A stretch of 14,503 nt of DNA, taken from positions 1-14,503 of the forward strand of contig CAYVJW010000034.1 in the NCBI GenBank assembly GCA_964451885.1. The letters run 5' to 3'. How positions within the stretch are numbered: the first letter of the stretch is position 1; every line of letters starts with the position of its first letter. The notes beneath the pieces are model-generated. The model was not told where the DNA came from and did not search any database. It saw nothing but the letters and a program-made list of their open reading frames with translations. The stretch is from CAYVJW01 sp964451885 (lineage in GTDB: Bacteria > Patescibacteriota > Gracilibacteria > UBA4473). Made by a program: the position numbers and the translations under genes. Shown in pieces: positions 7,491-14,135 of this stretch.

Positions 7491-8414
7491 ATGAATTATT
7501 CTAAAGTAATCCGGGAATCCTGGCAGTTGGTGGTGAATTTGCCTAAGTTGAAGTGGTTTGCTTTTGTTCCTAGTTTTGTGGCGGTTTTGATTTTTATTTT
7601 AGAGATATTGTGGCAAATATACATGTATTCTTCAGAATTTGGGTTTATTGAGTCTGATTTTTCTTTTGAAGCTGTTGGGAGTGTATTTTCTTTTTTGCTT
7701 GAAAAGAATTTAATGTTTTGGACAATTTTGGGGGTATTTTTTATAGTTTTTTTTGCTTTTGTGGTGCCTTCTTGGTTAAGGGGGGTTCTTATTTTGAGTG
7801 TCAGACATAATTTTGATAATCCGGACAGGTATTGTTCTCTTCGCCGGAAATCTGTTGATGCTTGTTCTTATTTTTTCAGGCTTTTTGAATTAAATGCGAT
7901 TCTTGCGCCTTTTGAATTTGTTTCTATTGCTTTTTTTGTAGCTACTTTTTATCGTTATTTCCATGAAAATTTATTTCAATTTTTGTTGCCGCTCATTGTG
8001 TTGCATTTAATTATTGCTTTTTTTATTCAGGTTTTTTTTGCGTTTGTTTCATATTTTGTCGTGATTGAGGACTTAGGTTTGAGTCAAGGATTAAAGAAAA
8101 GTATTGGTTTGGTTTTTATGAATCTTGGAGCAACTTTGTCTGTAATTTTGCTTATGTTTTTTGTGAATTTTCGAGTGATTGTGAATGTTATTGTTATTTT
8201 AGGTGTTCCAATAGCTATATTGGCGGTTTTTTCTTATTTTGCGTTTTCTTTTGCTGTTACTTTGTCTGTTGTATTGGCAATTACTATGGTTTCTTTTGCG
8301 GCTTATTTAACTTCTATTTTGGAGGTTTTTTCTACAGCGGTGTGGGAAAGGACTTTTGCGGCTCTTTTAATAAAACAGGCGGAGTTGGCTGGGGATGAGG
8401 TGAATAATAATTAA
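7491..8414 (+). CDS. polytopic inner-membrane protein of unknown function
   Basis: A 307-residue, strongly hydrophobic protein with about six membrane segments: near residues 22-46, 74-98, 136-156, 163-192, 210-238 and 240-278. A short amphipathic motif between segments four and five, VIEDLGLSQGLKKSIGLVFMN (in part), resembles the loop found in several bacterial membrane families of the glycerophosphodiester phosphodiesterase membrane-domain or DUF975 type; this likeness is from memory and not firm. There are no clear catalytic residues. The next gene begins 13 bp after its stop, so the two probably form an operon. A transporter, assembly factor or membrane-organising role are all possible. 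Confidence 0.8.
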   Translation: MNYSKVIRESWQLVVNLPKLKWFAFVPSFVAVLIFILEILWQIYMYSSEFGFIESDFSFEAVGSVFSFLLEKNLMFWTILGVFFIVFFAFVVPSWLRGVLILSVRHNFDNPDRYCSLRRKSVDACSYFFRLFELNAILAPFEFVSIAFFVATFYRYFHENLFQFLLPLIVLHLIIAFFIQVFFAFVSYFVVIEDLGLSQGLKKSIGLVFMNLGATLSVILLMFFVNFRVIVNVIVILGVPIAILAVFSYFAFSFAVTLSVVLAITMVSFAAYLTSILEVFSTAVWERTFAALLIKQAELAGDEVNNN

Positions 8415-8427
8415 TGAGTAATAGAAA

Positions 8428-9039
8428 ATGAAAAAACAGCACAAAATTGTTCTTGCTCTTTTCCTTGCGAGCATATTCTTGGTCATGGGGCGGGAGTTTT
8501 TGTTGTCTTTGGATGATTCTTTGCAGATTTTTGGTGAAAAGAATGCGCTTTTTGTTAGGTCAGGGGAAGGAAATATTGTTTTTTTCGGTGAAGAATCACA
8601 AAGCATAGAAGCTGTTCGGAGGGCTGTTTCTTCTTATTTTTCTCCAAAAATATCAGTTTCTATTGATGAATCGCCTGCTCCGGTTAATTTTCAGGGGAAA
8701 GATTTTTCTGTTCAGGTTTTTTCTGAAAATTTTGCTCGGGGAAATTTTGGGAACCAAAATATATTTTTTATTGGCGAAATGGATGAGGATGAGGAAGATG
8801 AGTTGAAGCTTGAAAAGTTTAGTTTTGAAAGTGATTATTGGGTGCTTAAGACAAATTACTTTCCTAGATTTATTTCTCCCCCTGAAAAAGCGATTCTCTT
8901 TTTAGGAGAAAGAAAACCCGCAAAATCACTATCTGTTTTTGCACGGAATAATAAAATCCCTTTGGTGTCGTTTAAGGAAACGGGAGGGTTTTGGTTGAAG
9001 AAAGAGGAGGTGGTGTGGGAATTGAGGGTGAGGAAATGA
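8428..9039 (+). CDS. membrane-anchored protein of unknown function
   Basis: A 203-residue protein that I do not recognise. One N-terminal membrane segment (residues 7-24, IVLALFLASIFLVM) is followed by a soluble domain that should lie outside the membrane. The domain alternates short beta-like strands (NALFVRSGEGNIVFFG, FSVQVFSENF, NIFFIG, AILFLGE) with an acidic stretch at 117-129 (EMDEDEEDELKLE). It has no cysteine. The start is the first ATG after the preceding stop, and it begins MKKQHK, a normal signal-anchor start. It lies 13 bp downstream of the polytopic membrane protein gene and is likely cotranscribed and functionally linked. A hairpin with a T-run lies 130 bp downstream. Confidence 0.75.
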   Translation: MKKQHKIVLALFLASIFLVMGREFLLSLDDSLQIFGEKNALFVRSGEGNIVFFGEESQSIEAVRRAVSSYFSPKISVSIDESPAPVNFQGKDFSVQVFSENFARGNFGNQNIFFIGEMDEDEEDELKLEKFSFESDYWVLKTNYFPRFISPPEKAILFLGERKPAKSLSVFARNNKIPLVSFKETGGFWLKKEEVVWELRVRK

Positions 9040-9070
9040 TAATCATGAAGTCTCTCTGTTAAGAGATTTA

Positions 9071-9100
9071 CCTTTCGACAAGCTTAAGGTCTTCGAGAGG
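9071..9100. repeat. imperfect inverted repeat in the convergent intergenic region
   Basis: CCTTTCGA (9071-9078) faces TCGAGAGG (9093-9100), 7 of 8 paired, with AAGCTT in between. It lies between the convergent 8428 and DUF3352-like genes. It resembles dispersed TTCGACAAGCT-type repeats seen in many bacterial genomes (from memory). Confidence 0.4.
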
Positions 9101-9170
9101 GTTAAATCCGAAGGAAATTTTATAAATTGCTCATATTATTATGACTTTGCCTTCGGCTTTAATCCTCCAA

Positions 9171-9193
9171 CCCCCTTTGACAAGGGGGCTTTT
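9171..9193 (+). terminator. rho-independent terminator candidate
   Basis: CCCCCTT (9171-9177) pairs with AAGGGGG (9182-9188) around the loop TGAC, followed by CTTTTAATTT. The T-rich side faces the plus strand, so it would end transcription from the 7491-9039 operon. On the minus strand no T-run follows the stem. It sits a few bases outside the stop codon of the convergent gene. Confidence 0.6.
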
Positions 9194-9196
9194 AAT

Positions 9197-10831
9197 TTAT
9201 CTCGCAAACAATATAGCACTAAGTATCACCTCCCCCGGTATTACTTTTCGGGCAAAAGTGGCTGTTCGGATATTTGATTTAAGGAAGTTGCCGATTGGGG
9301 ACGATTTTTCTGAAAGAAATTCTAGGGCGGATCCGAGTTTTGAAAAATTAACAAATCCGTAGCTTTCTGCGGGTGAAAATTGGAAAAGTACGCTGTCCCG
9401 GAAATCTTCGTTTTCCGATAAGTTTGGATGAGTTTGGTTTTTATTGCTTAAAATTGATTTCATGCCTCCTTCGTGCGTGGAAAAGGTCAGATAATCATCC
9501 ACAATTCCATAGGAAAATTTCTTATCTGGGATTTCATTATCAATGGTGAAATATGTTCCTCCTTCAAAATTAATCTTTTGAATTGATATTTCTTCTTTAT
9601 CTACCGCTACTAGTTCTTTTCTTATGTTTCCGTCGGGTAGTTCAACTTCTTCTACTTTTGTTGTGAATCGGCTTTGGGCCGAACGCACGGCATCATGAAA
9701 ATCGGTTAGTGTTTGATTTGTGTCTACGCTTCCGAATTTTGTTAGATAAGTAAATTGCAGGAACGGATACAGATCGTCTTTAAAATCTATAATTATTGCG
9801 TATTGGCTGTGCATCAGAGATAAAAATTGTGTTTCGAAGTCGAAGTTCTCTCCGAAAAGTTCACGAAATTTTGCTCGCAGGACTCCTTCAAAAAGCAGTG
9901 AGAATTGAGGATTCATTTGACTGAGAAATCTTTTTGTGTGTTTATATTTTTCATACAGATCTACGCCGCTCATGAAAAACAGCACATTTTTTGATGCGAA
10001 TTGAGCGAGTTTCGGCATTAACTCTCGTGGTGCTTTTTTGAGTTTTAGGTTATTGAAGACTTTTTCATTTGTCAGGAGTTTTGTTCGAATTGATATTCCT
10101 TTTTTATCGGGATATGCGGCAATGCCGATATGAGGCAGTGTTTGGGCAATTGTTTCAATGATAGGTTTGATGACGGCGTATTTTGGAGAAGTAAAAAGAT
10201 TTACTGTTTTTTCCGTATTTATAAACACTGATGCAACGGAATCGATAGGAAGGCCTTTAATTGTTTGTTTGTATTTTTTCGAGTCATGGAGTTTTTCTTT
10301 GGCGTTAAAGCTTTTTACAATTATTTCTGGTGAATTGGCTATAATTAGCCATCTTCCGTGAAATCCCAGGGCAATTTTTGATGAAAAGGCAGGGGTTATG
10401 ATTTCCAGTTCGTTGTTTATTTTCTTTTTGAGATATTTTTCCTTTTCCAGCTTAAAATTATCAAGAAACTGTTTGAGAGCTGAACGACTTCGAATTTCCA
10501 GAACTATCATAAAATCCTCTTCTTCGAAATAACCTATCCCGGCTTTTTCGCCCATCCATGAATTAATGTTTTGTGTCCAAGGGAATGGGAGGATGTTATG
10601 GGATATTTCTTCGAGCAGATTTTTGAAATTAGCTTCAGGAAATAGTTCTTTCAGGCCTTGAAGTGTATTTTTGTTGATGGTTGCCTCTGTAAATATAGCT
10701 ACATCAGAGGGAAATATTTGATTAAGCTTCTCTTTTCTCAGTTCCCAGTAATAGTCTAGGATTCCTGTAATTCCTAGGAGGAATATAATAAAACCGAGTA
10801 TTGATATTAATTTGCTTTGTTTCTTTTCCAT
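9197..10831 (-). CDS. membrane-anchored DUF3352-like protein
   Basis: A 544-residue protein with one N-terminal membrane segment (residues 8-28, LISILGFIIFLLGITGILDY) after MEKKQSK, and a long soluble part expected outside the membrane. The pattern fits DUF3352: an early FPSDVAIFTEATI strand, a module with MGEKAGIGYFEEEDFMIVL and LEIRSRSALKQFLDNF, then repeated beta-alpha modules ending in a DDYLTFSTHEGGMKSIL region and FVNFSKLGSALEFL. The family has no known activity. The ATG at 10831 is preferred over a TTG at 10867 because it puts a short basic stretch directly before the membrane segment. It converges on the 8428 gene and has no visible operon partner. Confidence 0.75.
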   Translation of the reverse strand: MEKKQSKLISILGFIIFLLGITGILDYYWELRKEKLNQIFPSDVAIFTEATINKNTLQGLKELFPEANFKNLLEEISHNILPFPWTQNINSWMGEKAGIGYFEEEDFMIVLEIRSRSALKQFLDNFKLEKEKYLKKKINNELEIITPAFSSKIALGFHGRWLIIANSPEIIVKSFNAKEKLHDSKKYKQTIKGLPIDSVASVFINTEKTVNLFTSPKYAVIKPIIETIAQTLPHIGIAAYPDKKGISIRTKLLTNEKVFNNLKLKKAPRELMPKLAQFASKNVLFFMSGVDLYEKYKHTKRFLSQMNPQFSLLFEGVLRAKFRELFGENFDFETQFLSLMHSQYAIIIDFKDDLYPFLQFTYLTKFGSVDTNQTLTDFHDAVRSAQSRFTTKVEEVELPDGNIRKELVAVDKEEISIQKINFEGGTYFTIDNEIPDKKFSYGIVDDYLTFSTHEGGMKSILSNKNQTHPNLSENEDFRDSVLFQFSPAESYGFVNFSKLGSALEFLSEKSSPIGNFLKSNIRTATFARKVIPGEVILSAILFAR

Positions 10832-10867
10832 GACCGGGATTTTTTCAGAAGATAGTAGAAAAATCAA

Positions 10868-11119
10868 GCTTTCTTTGTAATAAATAATAAAATGTGTTTG
10901 ATATTTTGGGAGAAATGAGTAGTTTTTTATTAATCAATTTTTAATTTTCAATTAAGAATTATTAATCAAAGGAATTTTAAGTAATATAGAAGTAAAGATT
11001 TTTAAAACCCAATTTTTAATCCTTCAAGATTAAAATTAAAATTTGAGAGGAGAAGATGATGTAATAAGCGAAGTGTCTGACGATAGGAAGACACTTAGAC
11101 ATGTAGTCGTCTTTGACGA
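10868..11119. other. AT-rich intergenic region before tRNA-Pro
   Basis: No gene is seen. It holds a T/A-rich tract at 10922-10965 with ATTAATCAA twice (10929 and 10959), a weak 8-bp hairpin at 11014-11035 (TTTTAATC with GATTAAAA) lacking a T-run, and two stronger hairpins next to the tRNA. No convincing promoter for the tRNA could be picked out. Confidence 0.5.
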
Positions 11120-11120
11120 C
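11071..11120. repeat. two hairpins directly upstream of tRNA-Pro
   Basis: The first pairs AAGTGTCT (11071-11078) with AGACACTT (11089-11096) over a 10-nt loop. The second pairs GTCGTC (11106-11111) with GACGAC (11115-11120) over TTT, and its last base is the first base of the tRNA. If transcribed they would form a structured 5' leader next to the RNase P cleavage site. Confidence 0.6.
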
Positions 11121-11196
11121 GGGGCGTAGCTCAGTTGGCTAGAGTGCATGGTTTGGGACCATGAGGCCGGAGGTTCGAGTCCTCTCGCCCCGACCA
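11120..11196 (+). tRNA. tRNA-Pro(UGG)
   Basis: A complete 77-nt cloverleaf. The acceptor stem is CGGGGCG with CGCCCCG, D-stem GCTC with GAGT, anticodon stem CATGG with CCATG around the loop TTTGGGA, T-stem GGAGG with CCTCT around TTCGAGT. The anticodon TGG at 11154-11156 reads proline codons. Discriminator A and an encoded CCA end the gene. Its 3' half is the likely integration target of the element to the right, and the recombinase gene on the other strand ends inside it. Confidence 0.96.
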
Positions 11197-12752
11197 GTTT
11201 GCAGATTGGAGCATTTTTGCTCATCGCGAAAGCTAGAAACTGCTTCTTTAAGCGGTTTTTCAGCATGTTGCGGGTGGTTCAACCTTAACTTTTCACCCTG
11301 TATAAAATTATTTGTATTTTTAATTCTCTCGATCGCAGGAATGGCTTGTGTATGCAGTTTTTTACCGTGTAGCTGCAGGTTCTCAAAAATAAGGTTCAGG
11401 AACTTTTTCTTGAGTAATGGATTGAGTTCTTTGAAGCGATACGGCACAAAATTGAACAATTCAATGAATTGGAGCGTCGTATCCCAAAGAGCATTTTCCA
11501 TTTTGTTTTCGATATTTGTTAGCTCTGTTCGTAGCGTATGCCGCTCCTCTATAATCTTGTTTTTTTGCTCGACAGCTTCGTCAGGAGAAAATACACCGCT
11601 TAATACCGCCTCATGTAAATTATCAAGTTTTTTATCAAGACGATTGAGGTTGATATTCAGAGCCTGTCTTTTTTCTTTGGAATCCTCTCGGACTTTTTTT
11701 CGTAATTTTCCAACCGCTTTCTCATAATACAAATAGAGACTGTCCCCTGTTTCGTATTTTCCAAGTTGTAGAATTATTTGATCCTCGAAACGATCCTCTC
11801 TGATTGATGTAAATTTGCAGTCCTTATTTTTGCATTCAAGGTAAATATGATCCTTATGCATCCCAGAAATAAGATAGTTTTCACACTCACATTTGACCAT
11901 TTTTGAGTAAGTGAAATCCCGACGAGTTTTGTTTTTCTGCGTACGTCCATCAAGAATATCCTGTACTTTATCAAACAGCCTTTTATCAATAAGCGGTTCA
12001 TGATTCCCTTCATAATATCGCACTTTTCCTTTCCGCTTTCCCCACCCCATCAATCCATAATAAAACGTATCACGTAGCATTCGCTCAAAAACTCCTTTAC
12101 GAAGTTGTCCCCCATTTTTGTTTGTCATGCCTTTCTGACGCATATACTCACATAAACTGCGAATTGAGTAATTTGCCGTAGAAAATACTTCAAAGCTCTC
12201 TTTTACAAATGGAGCGAGTGCTAGATCATGATACTTTCTTTTAAAGTCGTCGTCTTGCCCTTTTATCCCCTCTCTGTAGCCGATTGGAGCATTAGTTGGG
12301 AAATACCCCCTCATCAAAACTTCTTCCATTTTTGTGGTCACCTCTTCTGAAAGATTTTCAGAATACCATACACACATGTTGCAGAAATTTCGGAAAGCAA
12401 GGCGGCCAGCCGCTCGATTTGTATCAAATTCTCCTTCAATAACTATGATCTGTTTCTTTTCGCGAGTCATGAGTTTATCGAGGAGAGAAAAGTCTCCTAC
12501 ATTTCTCGAACTACGATCAAGTTTGTGAAAAACTACCCCTTCAATCAAAGGGTCTTTGAGGTGCTCGAGCATGCTTCGAAATTCCGTCCTTTTTCCTTTG
12601 AAGCCCGACTTAGCTTCACTGTACCACTTTACTATTTCAAATCCCTTTCTTTCTGCGTACTCTTTGATAATCCTTTTTTGGGTCGGGAGAGAGTTGTCCC
12701 TATCGGCTTGAGCCTTCGTCGATACGCGACAATAAGCCAGATATTTCTTCAT
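11139..12752 (-). CDS. large serine recombinase (integrase)
   Basis: A 537-residue site-specific recombinase expected to catalyse integration and excision. The N-terminal resolvase domain has the catalytic S11 in YCRVST and the arginine motif HKLDRSSRN (76-84, R80 and R83). The recombinase domain follows at about 150-280 (APIGYREG, TFYYGLMGWG, EPLIDKRLFDKVQ). A zinc ribbon uses C288, C290, C307 and C312, and a long coiled coil lies at about 345-420. This order is that of large serine integrases. The last 18 residues (GRGERTRTSGLMVPNHAL) are read from the antisense strand of tRNA-Pro, so the native C-terminus may differ in the excised form. The ATG at 12752 lies 3 bp after the stop of the XRE gene, which suggests translational coupling. 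No Shine-Dalgarno sequence. Confidence 0.93.
   Translation of the reverse strand: MKKYLAYCRVSTKAQADRDNSLPTQKRIIKEYAERKGFEIVKWYSEAKSGFKGKRTEFRSMLEHLKDPLIEGVVFHKLDRSSRNVGDFSLLDKLMTREKKQIIVIEGEFDTNRAAGRLAFRNFCNMCVWYSENLSEEVTTKMEEVLMRGYFPTNAPIGYREGIKGQDDDFKRKYHDLALAPFVKESFEVFSTANYSIRSLCEYMRQKGMTNKNGGQLRKGVFERMLRDTFYYGLMGWGKRKGKVRYYEGNHEPLIDKRLFDKVQDILDGRTQKNKTRRDFTYSKMVKCECENYLISGMHKDHIYLECKNKDCKFTSIREDRFEDQIILQLGKYETGDSLYLYYEKAVGKLRKKVREDSKEKRQALNINLNRLDKKLDNLHEAVLSGVFSPDEAVEQKNKIIEERHTLRTELTNIENKMENALWDTTLQFIELFNFVPYRFKELNPLLKKKFLNLIFENLQLHGKKLHTQAIPAIERIKNTNNFIQGEKLRLNHPQHAEKPLKEAVSSFRDEQKCSNLQTGRGERTRTSGLMVPNHAL
11238..11260 (+). terminator. terminator candidate downstream of tRNA-Pro
   Basis: AACTGCTT (11238-11245) pairs with AAGCGGTT (11250-11257), with one G-T pair and the loop CTTT, followed by a short T-run. 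It lies 41 bp after the tRNA on its strand, inside the 3' end of the recombinase coding region. A second weak hairpin (GAGCA with TGCTC) lies between it and the tRNA. Confidence 0.4.
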
Positions 12753-12755
12753 AGA

Positions 12756-13328
12756 TTAGTCATTATTAAGTTTTTTCCGCTGTCCCTTTTGTTTTTTCAT
12801 AAGCTCATAAAGCTGAAGAAAATCATCTCGTTCTTCTTTTTCTAAAACCAAGAGTTCTTCTAATAATGATCTTTCACCTCCTTCCAGCTCAATAACTTTC
12901 TTGAGTACGTGAATTTCTTCTTCATTGGATTTTGCAATTTTCTCCATAAGTTCTTTTTTGGCTCCTTCCTCATTACTGATGGTAACCTTGGCGTGATCAG
13001 AGGCATGGATATCTTTCACCATAACACTTCCGTCTCCACGTTGAGAAACTCCCTTTTCATGGAGAGCTTCCACTAAATCATCCAGAATTTTTGCTTTTTG
13101 ATAAGCTTCAGTAAGTCTTGGGTCTTCTTCCCCGAAAAAATAAGAGAGCGGTTTTTTCGTGATGTTCGATATACTGAGCAGATATTTCTCAGGATTTTTA
13201 ATCGATCCATTCTCTATTTTTTGAATCGTATTAAGAGACTTCCCCATTTTTTTGGAAAGCTCTGCTTGGGTTAAGCCCGCATCTTCTCGGGCTATCTTGA
13301 TACGTTTTACAATGAAATCTTTGTCCAT
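12756..13328 (-). CDS. XRE-family transcriptional regulator, probable element repressor
   Basis: A 190-residue DNA-binding protein. An HTH_3 domain covers about residues 7-60 (IKIAREDAGLTQAELSKKMG then SLNTIQKIENGS). The C-terminal half is highly charged and helical (about 115-185, ELMEKIAKSNEEEIHVLKKV then LLEELLVLEKEERDDFL), probably a coiled coil for dimer formation. There is no S24 peptidase motif, so it is not a LexA- or CI-type self-cleaving repressor. The ATG at 13328 is preferred over one at 13379, because the promoter's -10 box ends only 2 bp before the latter. It precedes the recombinase by 3 bp and is divergent from the small plus-strand genes, the place of a lysogeny regulator. 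The repressor role is inferred from context. Confidence 0.85.
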   Translation of the reverse strand: MDKDFIVKRIKIAREDAGLTQAELSKKMGKSLNTIQKIENGSIKNPEKYLLSISNITKKPLSYFFGEEDPRLTEAYQKAKILDDLVEALHEKGVSQRGDGSVMVKDIHASDHAKVTISNEEGAKKELMEKIAKSNEEEIHVLKKVIELEGGERSLLEELLVLEKEERDDFLQLYELMKKQKGQRKKLNND

Positions 13329-13380
13329 AAGTAATTGAGATGAATCTGTAAGTGGAAGAAAAATACCGAATCCGTACATA

Positions 13381-13409
13381 AGGATATTAAATAAAAGGTT
13401 TTATGTCAA
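13381..13409 (-). promoter_or_regulatory. sigma70-type promoter of the XRE-recombinase operon
   Basis: On the minus strand: perfect TTGACA (13404-13409), a 17-bp spacer, then TATCCT (13381-13386, 4 of 6). Initiation near 13374 gives a leader of about 45 nt before the ATG at 13328 and excludes the upstream ATG at 13379. Confidence 0.55.
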
Positions 13410-13542
13410 GAAAATTTTTGTTTAAAGATTATACTTATCAAGAATTAACTGAAGATTAAAGAGGCTTATTACTTCACGAAAAATTCATATTTCGATCTTT
13501 GTGAAAAATAGCTCAAGCCTTTTAGTGTAAGCATTTCCTGTT

Positions 13543-13564
13543 TTTAGTTTTCAAGAAAACTAAA
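13543..13564. promoter_or_regulatory. 22-bp palindrome, operator candidate
   Basis: TTTAGTTTTC (13543-13552) and GAAAACTAAA (13555-13564) form perfect 10-bp arms separated by AA. No T-run follows on either strand, so a terminator is unlikely. It lies between the divergent promoters, the expected place for an XRE-regulator binding site. Binding is inferred. Confidence 0.55.
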
Positions 13565-13606
13565 GATTTGACTCAATTCGTTTTTTTGAAATCTTGATAT
13601 TTTTTC

Positions 13607-13634
13607 TTGACTCACGAACCTAAAAAGGTACAGT
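13607..13634 (+). promoter_or_regulatory. promoter candidate of the small plus-strand gene cluster
   Basis: TTGACT (13607-13612), a 16-bp spacer, then TACAGT (13629-13634, 4 of 6). Initiation near 13641 leaves a leader of about 77 nt before the ATG at 13718. Confidence 0.45.
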
Positions 13635-13717
13635 TTGGACATAGCTTTAAGTATCGCCCTTGTGGCAATATTTTTTTGTCCCAAGAAAGCCTTAAAAAGT
13701 ATTAACAACCAATAAGA

Positions 13718-13933
13718 ATGGGACGACCACCAATTACACCAACCAAAGAAAGACGGGATATGTTTGAGCTCTGGCTCAAGGGATACAACTACGTCGAGAT
13801 TGCCCAAAAGTTTGATGTTTACCGTCAAAAAGCACGTTTTACCGTTCTTAGTTTTAAACCCTCGCTAGAGGATTTCAAGAAACACGACACAAATCGTCGT
13901 ATTCGCGAAGCCGCGAGGCAACTTAATGCTTAA
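13718..13933 (+). CDS. small helix-turn-helix protein
   Basis: A 71-residue basic protein. Residues 11-45 read as a helix-turn-helix of the resolvase or terminase-small-subunit kind: RRDMFELWLKGYNYVEIAQK and then FDVYRQKARF. It opens MGRPPITPTKE, a basic N-terminal arm. As the first gene divergent from the repressor it could be a Cro-like or excisionase-like regulator, or a DNA-packaging or replication accessory protein. The next ORF begins 15 bp after its stop. The DNA-binding call is moderately supported, the specific role is not. Confidence 0.65.
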   Translation: MGRPPITPTKERRDMFELWLKGYNYVEIAQKFDVYRQKARFTVLSFKPSLEDFKKHDTNRRIREAARQLNA

Positions 13934-13948
13934 TTTTAAAAATGATTC

Positions 13949-14113
13949 ATGTCCCAAGAAGAACCGAAGAAATTATCAAAAGAGGAAAACGAAGTGGTCG
14001 ATTTTTTGGTCGAGCTGATTCCTGTTTTACAAGAAATCAAAGTAGATCTCGAAAAAAAGAACCTCCTTGATGAGGGGTTTTTCCGAAAGCTCCCCCCTCC
14101 TGAAAAACCCTAA
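13949..14113 (+). CDS. small acidic protein of unknown function
   Basis: A 54-residue ORF, unrecognised. It is rich in acidic and helix-forming residues (KEENEVVDFLVELIPVLQEI) with a proline-rich end (KLPPPEKP). The ATG at 13949 lies 15 bp after the helix-turn-helix gene. A second ATG at 13942 in another frame opens a 42-residue arginine-rich reading that is far less protein-like. Support is codon pattern and position in a compact series. An interaction or anti-repressor role is possible but unproven. Confidence 0.5.
   Translation: MSQEEPKKLSKEENEVVDFLVELIPVLQEIKVDLEKKNLLDEGFFRKLPPPEKP
14075..14110. repeat. 9-bp hairpin at the end of the acidic-protein ORF
   Basis: GGGTTTTTC (14075-14083) pairs with GAAAAACCC (14102-14110) around an 18-nt C-rich loop, covering the last codons of the 13949 ORF. 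No T-run follows, so it is probably not a terminator. It may be an RNA structure that affects translation of the next gene. Confidence 0.5.
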
Positions 14114-14135
14114 ACTTTAATTTTTATGCAATTTA

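Larger units (their letters stand above)
13380..13717. other. divergent control region between regulator and small-gene cluster
   Basis: This 338-bp AT-rich stretch holds no convincing gene. It has one promoter facing each way (13381-13409 minus, 13607-13634 plus), a 22-bp palindrome at 13543-13564, a half copy TTTAGT at 13521-13526 exactly 22 bp before the same bases of the palindrome, and TTGACTCA twice (13568 and 13607). TTTTCTTGA occurs at three places: in both -35 regions and on the minus strand of the palindrome. It looks like an operator region or an origin. Confidence 0.6.

Noticed and set aside
1754..9039. Use of TGA as glycine (Gracilibacteria code)
   Set aside because: Helicase, clpP and the 8428 gene all end in TGA at the expected protein length, and no gene has an internal TGA.
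10832..10867. TTG start at 10867 for the DUF3352-like protein
   Set aside because: It would add twelve residues before the basic stretch and membrane segment, and there is no ribosome binding site in its favour.
11036..11266. Minus-strand ORF of 76 residues with GARGLEPPASWSQ
   Set aside because: It is the antisense reading of tRNA-Pro and its flanks, a well-known false ORF type, and it overlaps the recombinase in another frame.
13329..13379. ATG at 13379 for the XRE regulator
   Set aside because: The -10 box at 13381-13386 would put the transcript start downstream of this codon.
13428..13433. Perfect TATAAT on the minus strand upstream of the XRE gene
   Set aside because: No acceptable -35 hexamer at 15-19 bp; in such AT-rich sequence a lone TATAAT is expected by chance.
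13544..13828. Minus-strand ORF of 94 residues in the control region
   Set aside because: It covers the palindrome, the plus promoter and the start of the helix-turn-helix gene, and shows no protein-like pattern.
13942..14070. 42-residue ORF starting seven bases before the acidic-protein ORF
   Set aside because: Very arginine- and serine-rich in a manner typical of an off-frame reading; the 13949 frame is better.
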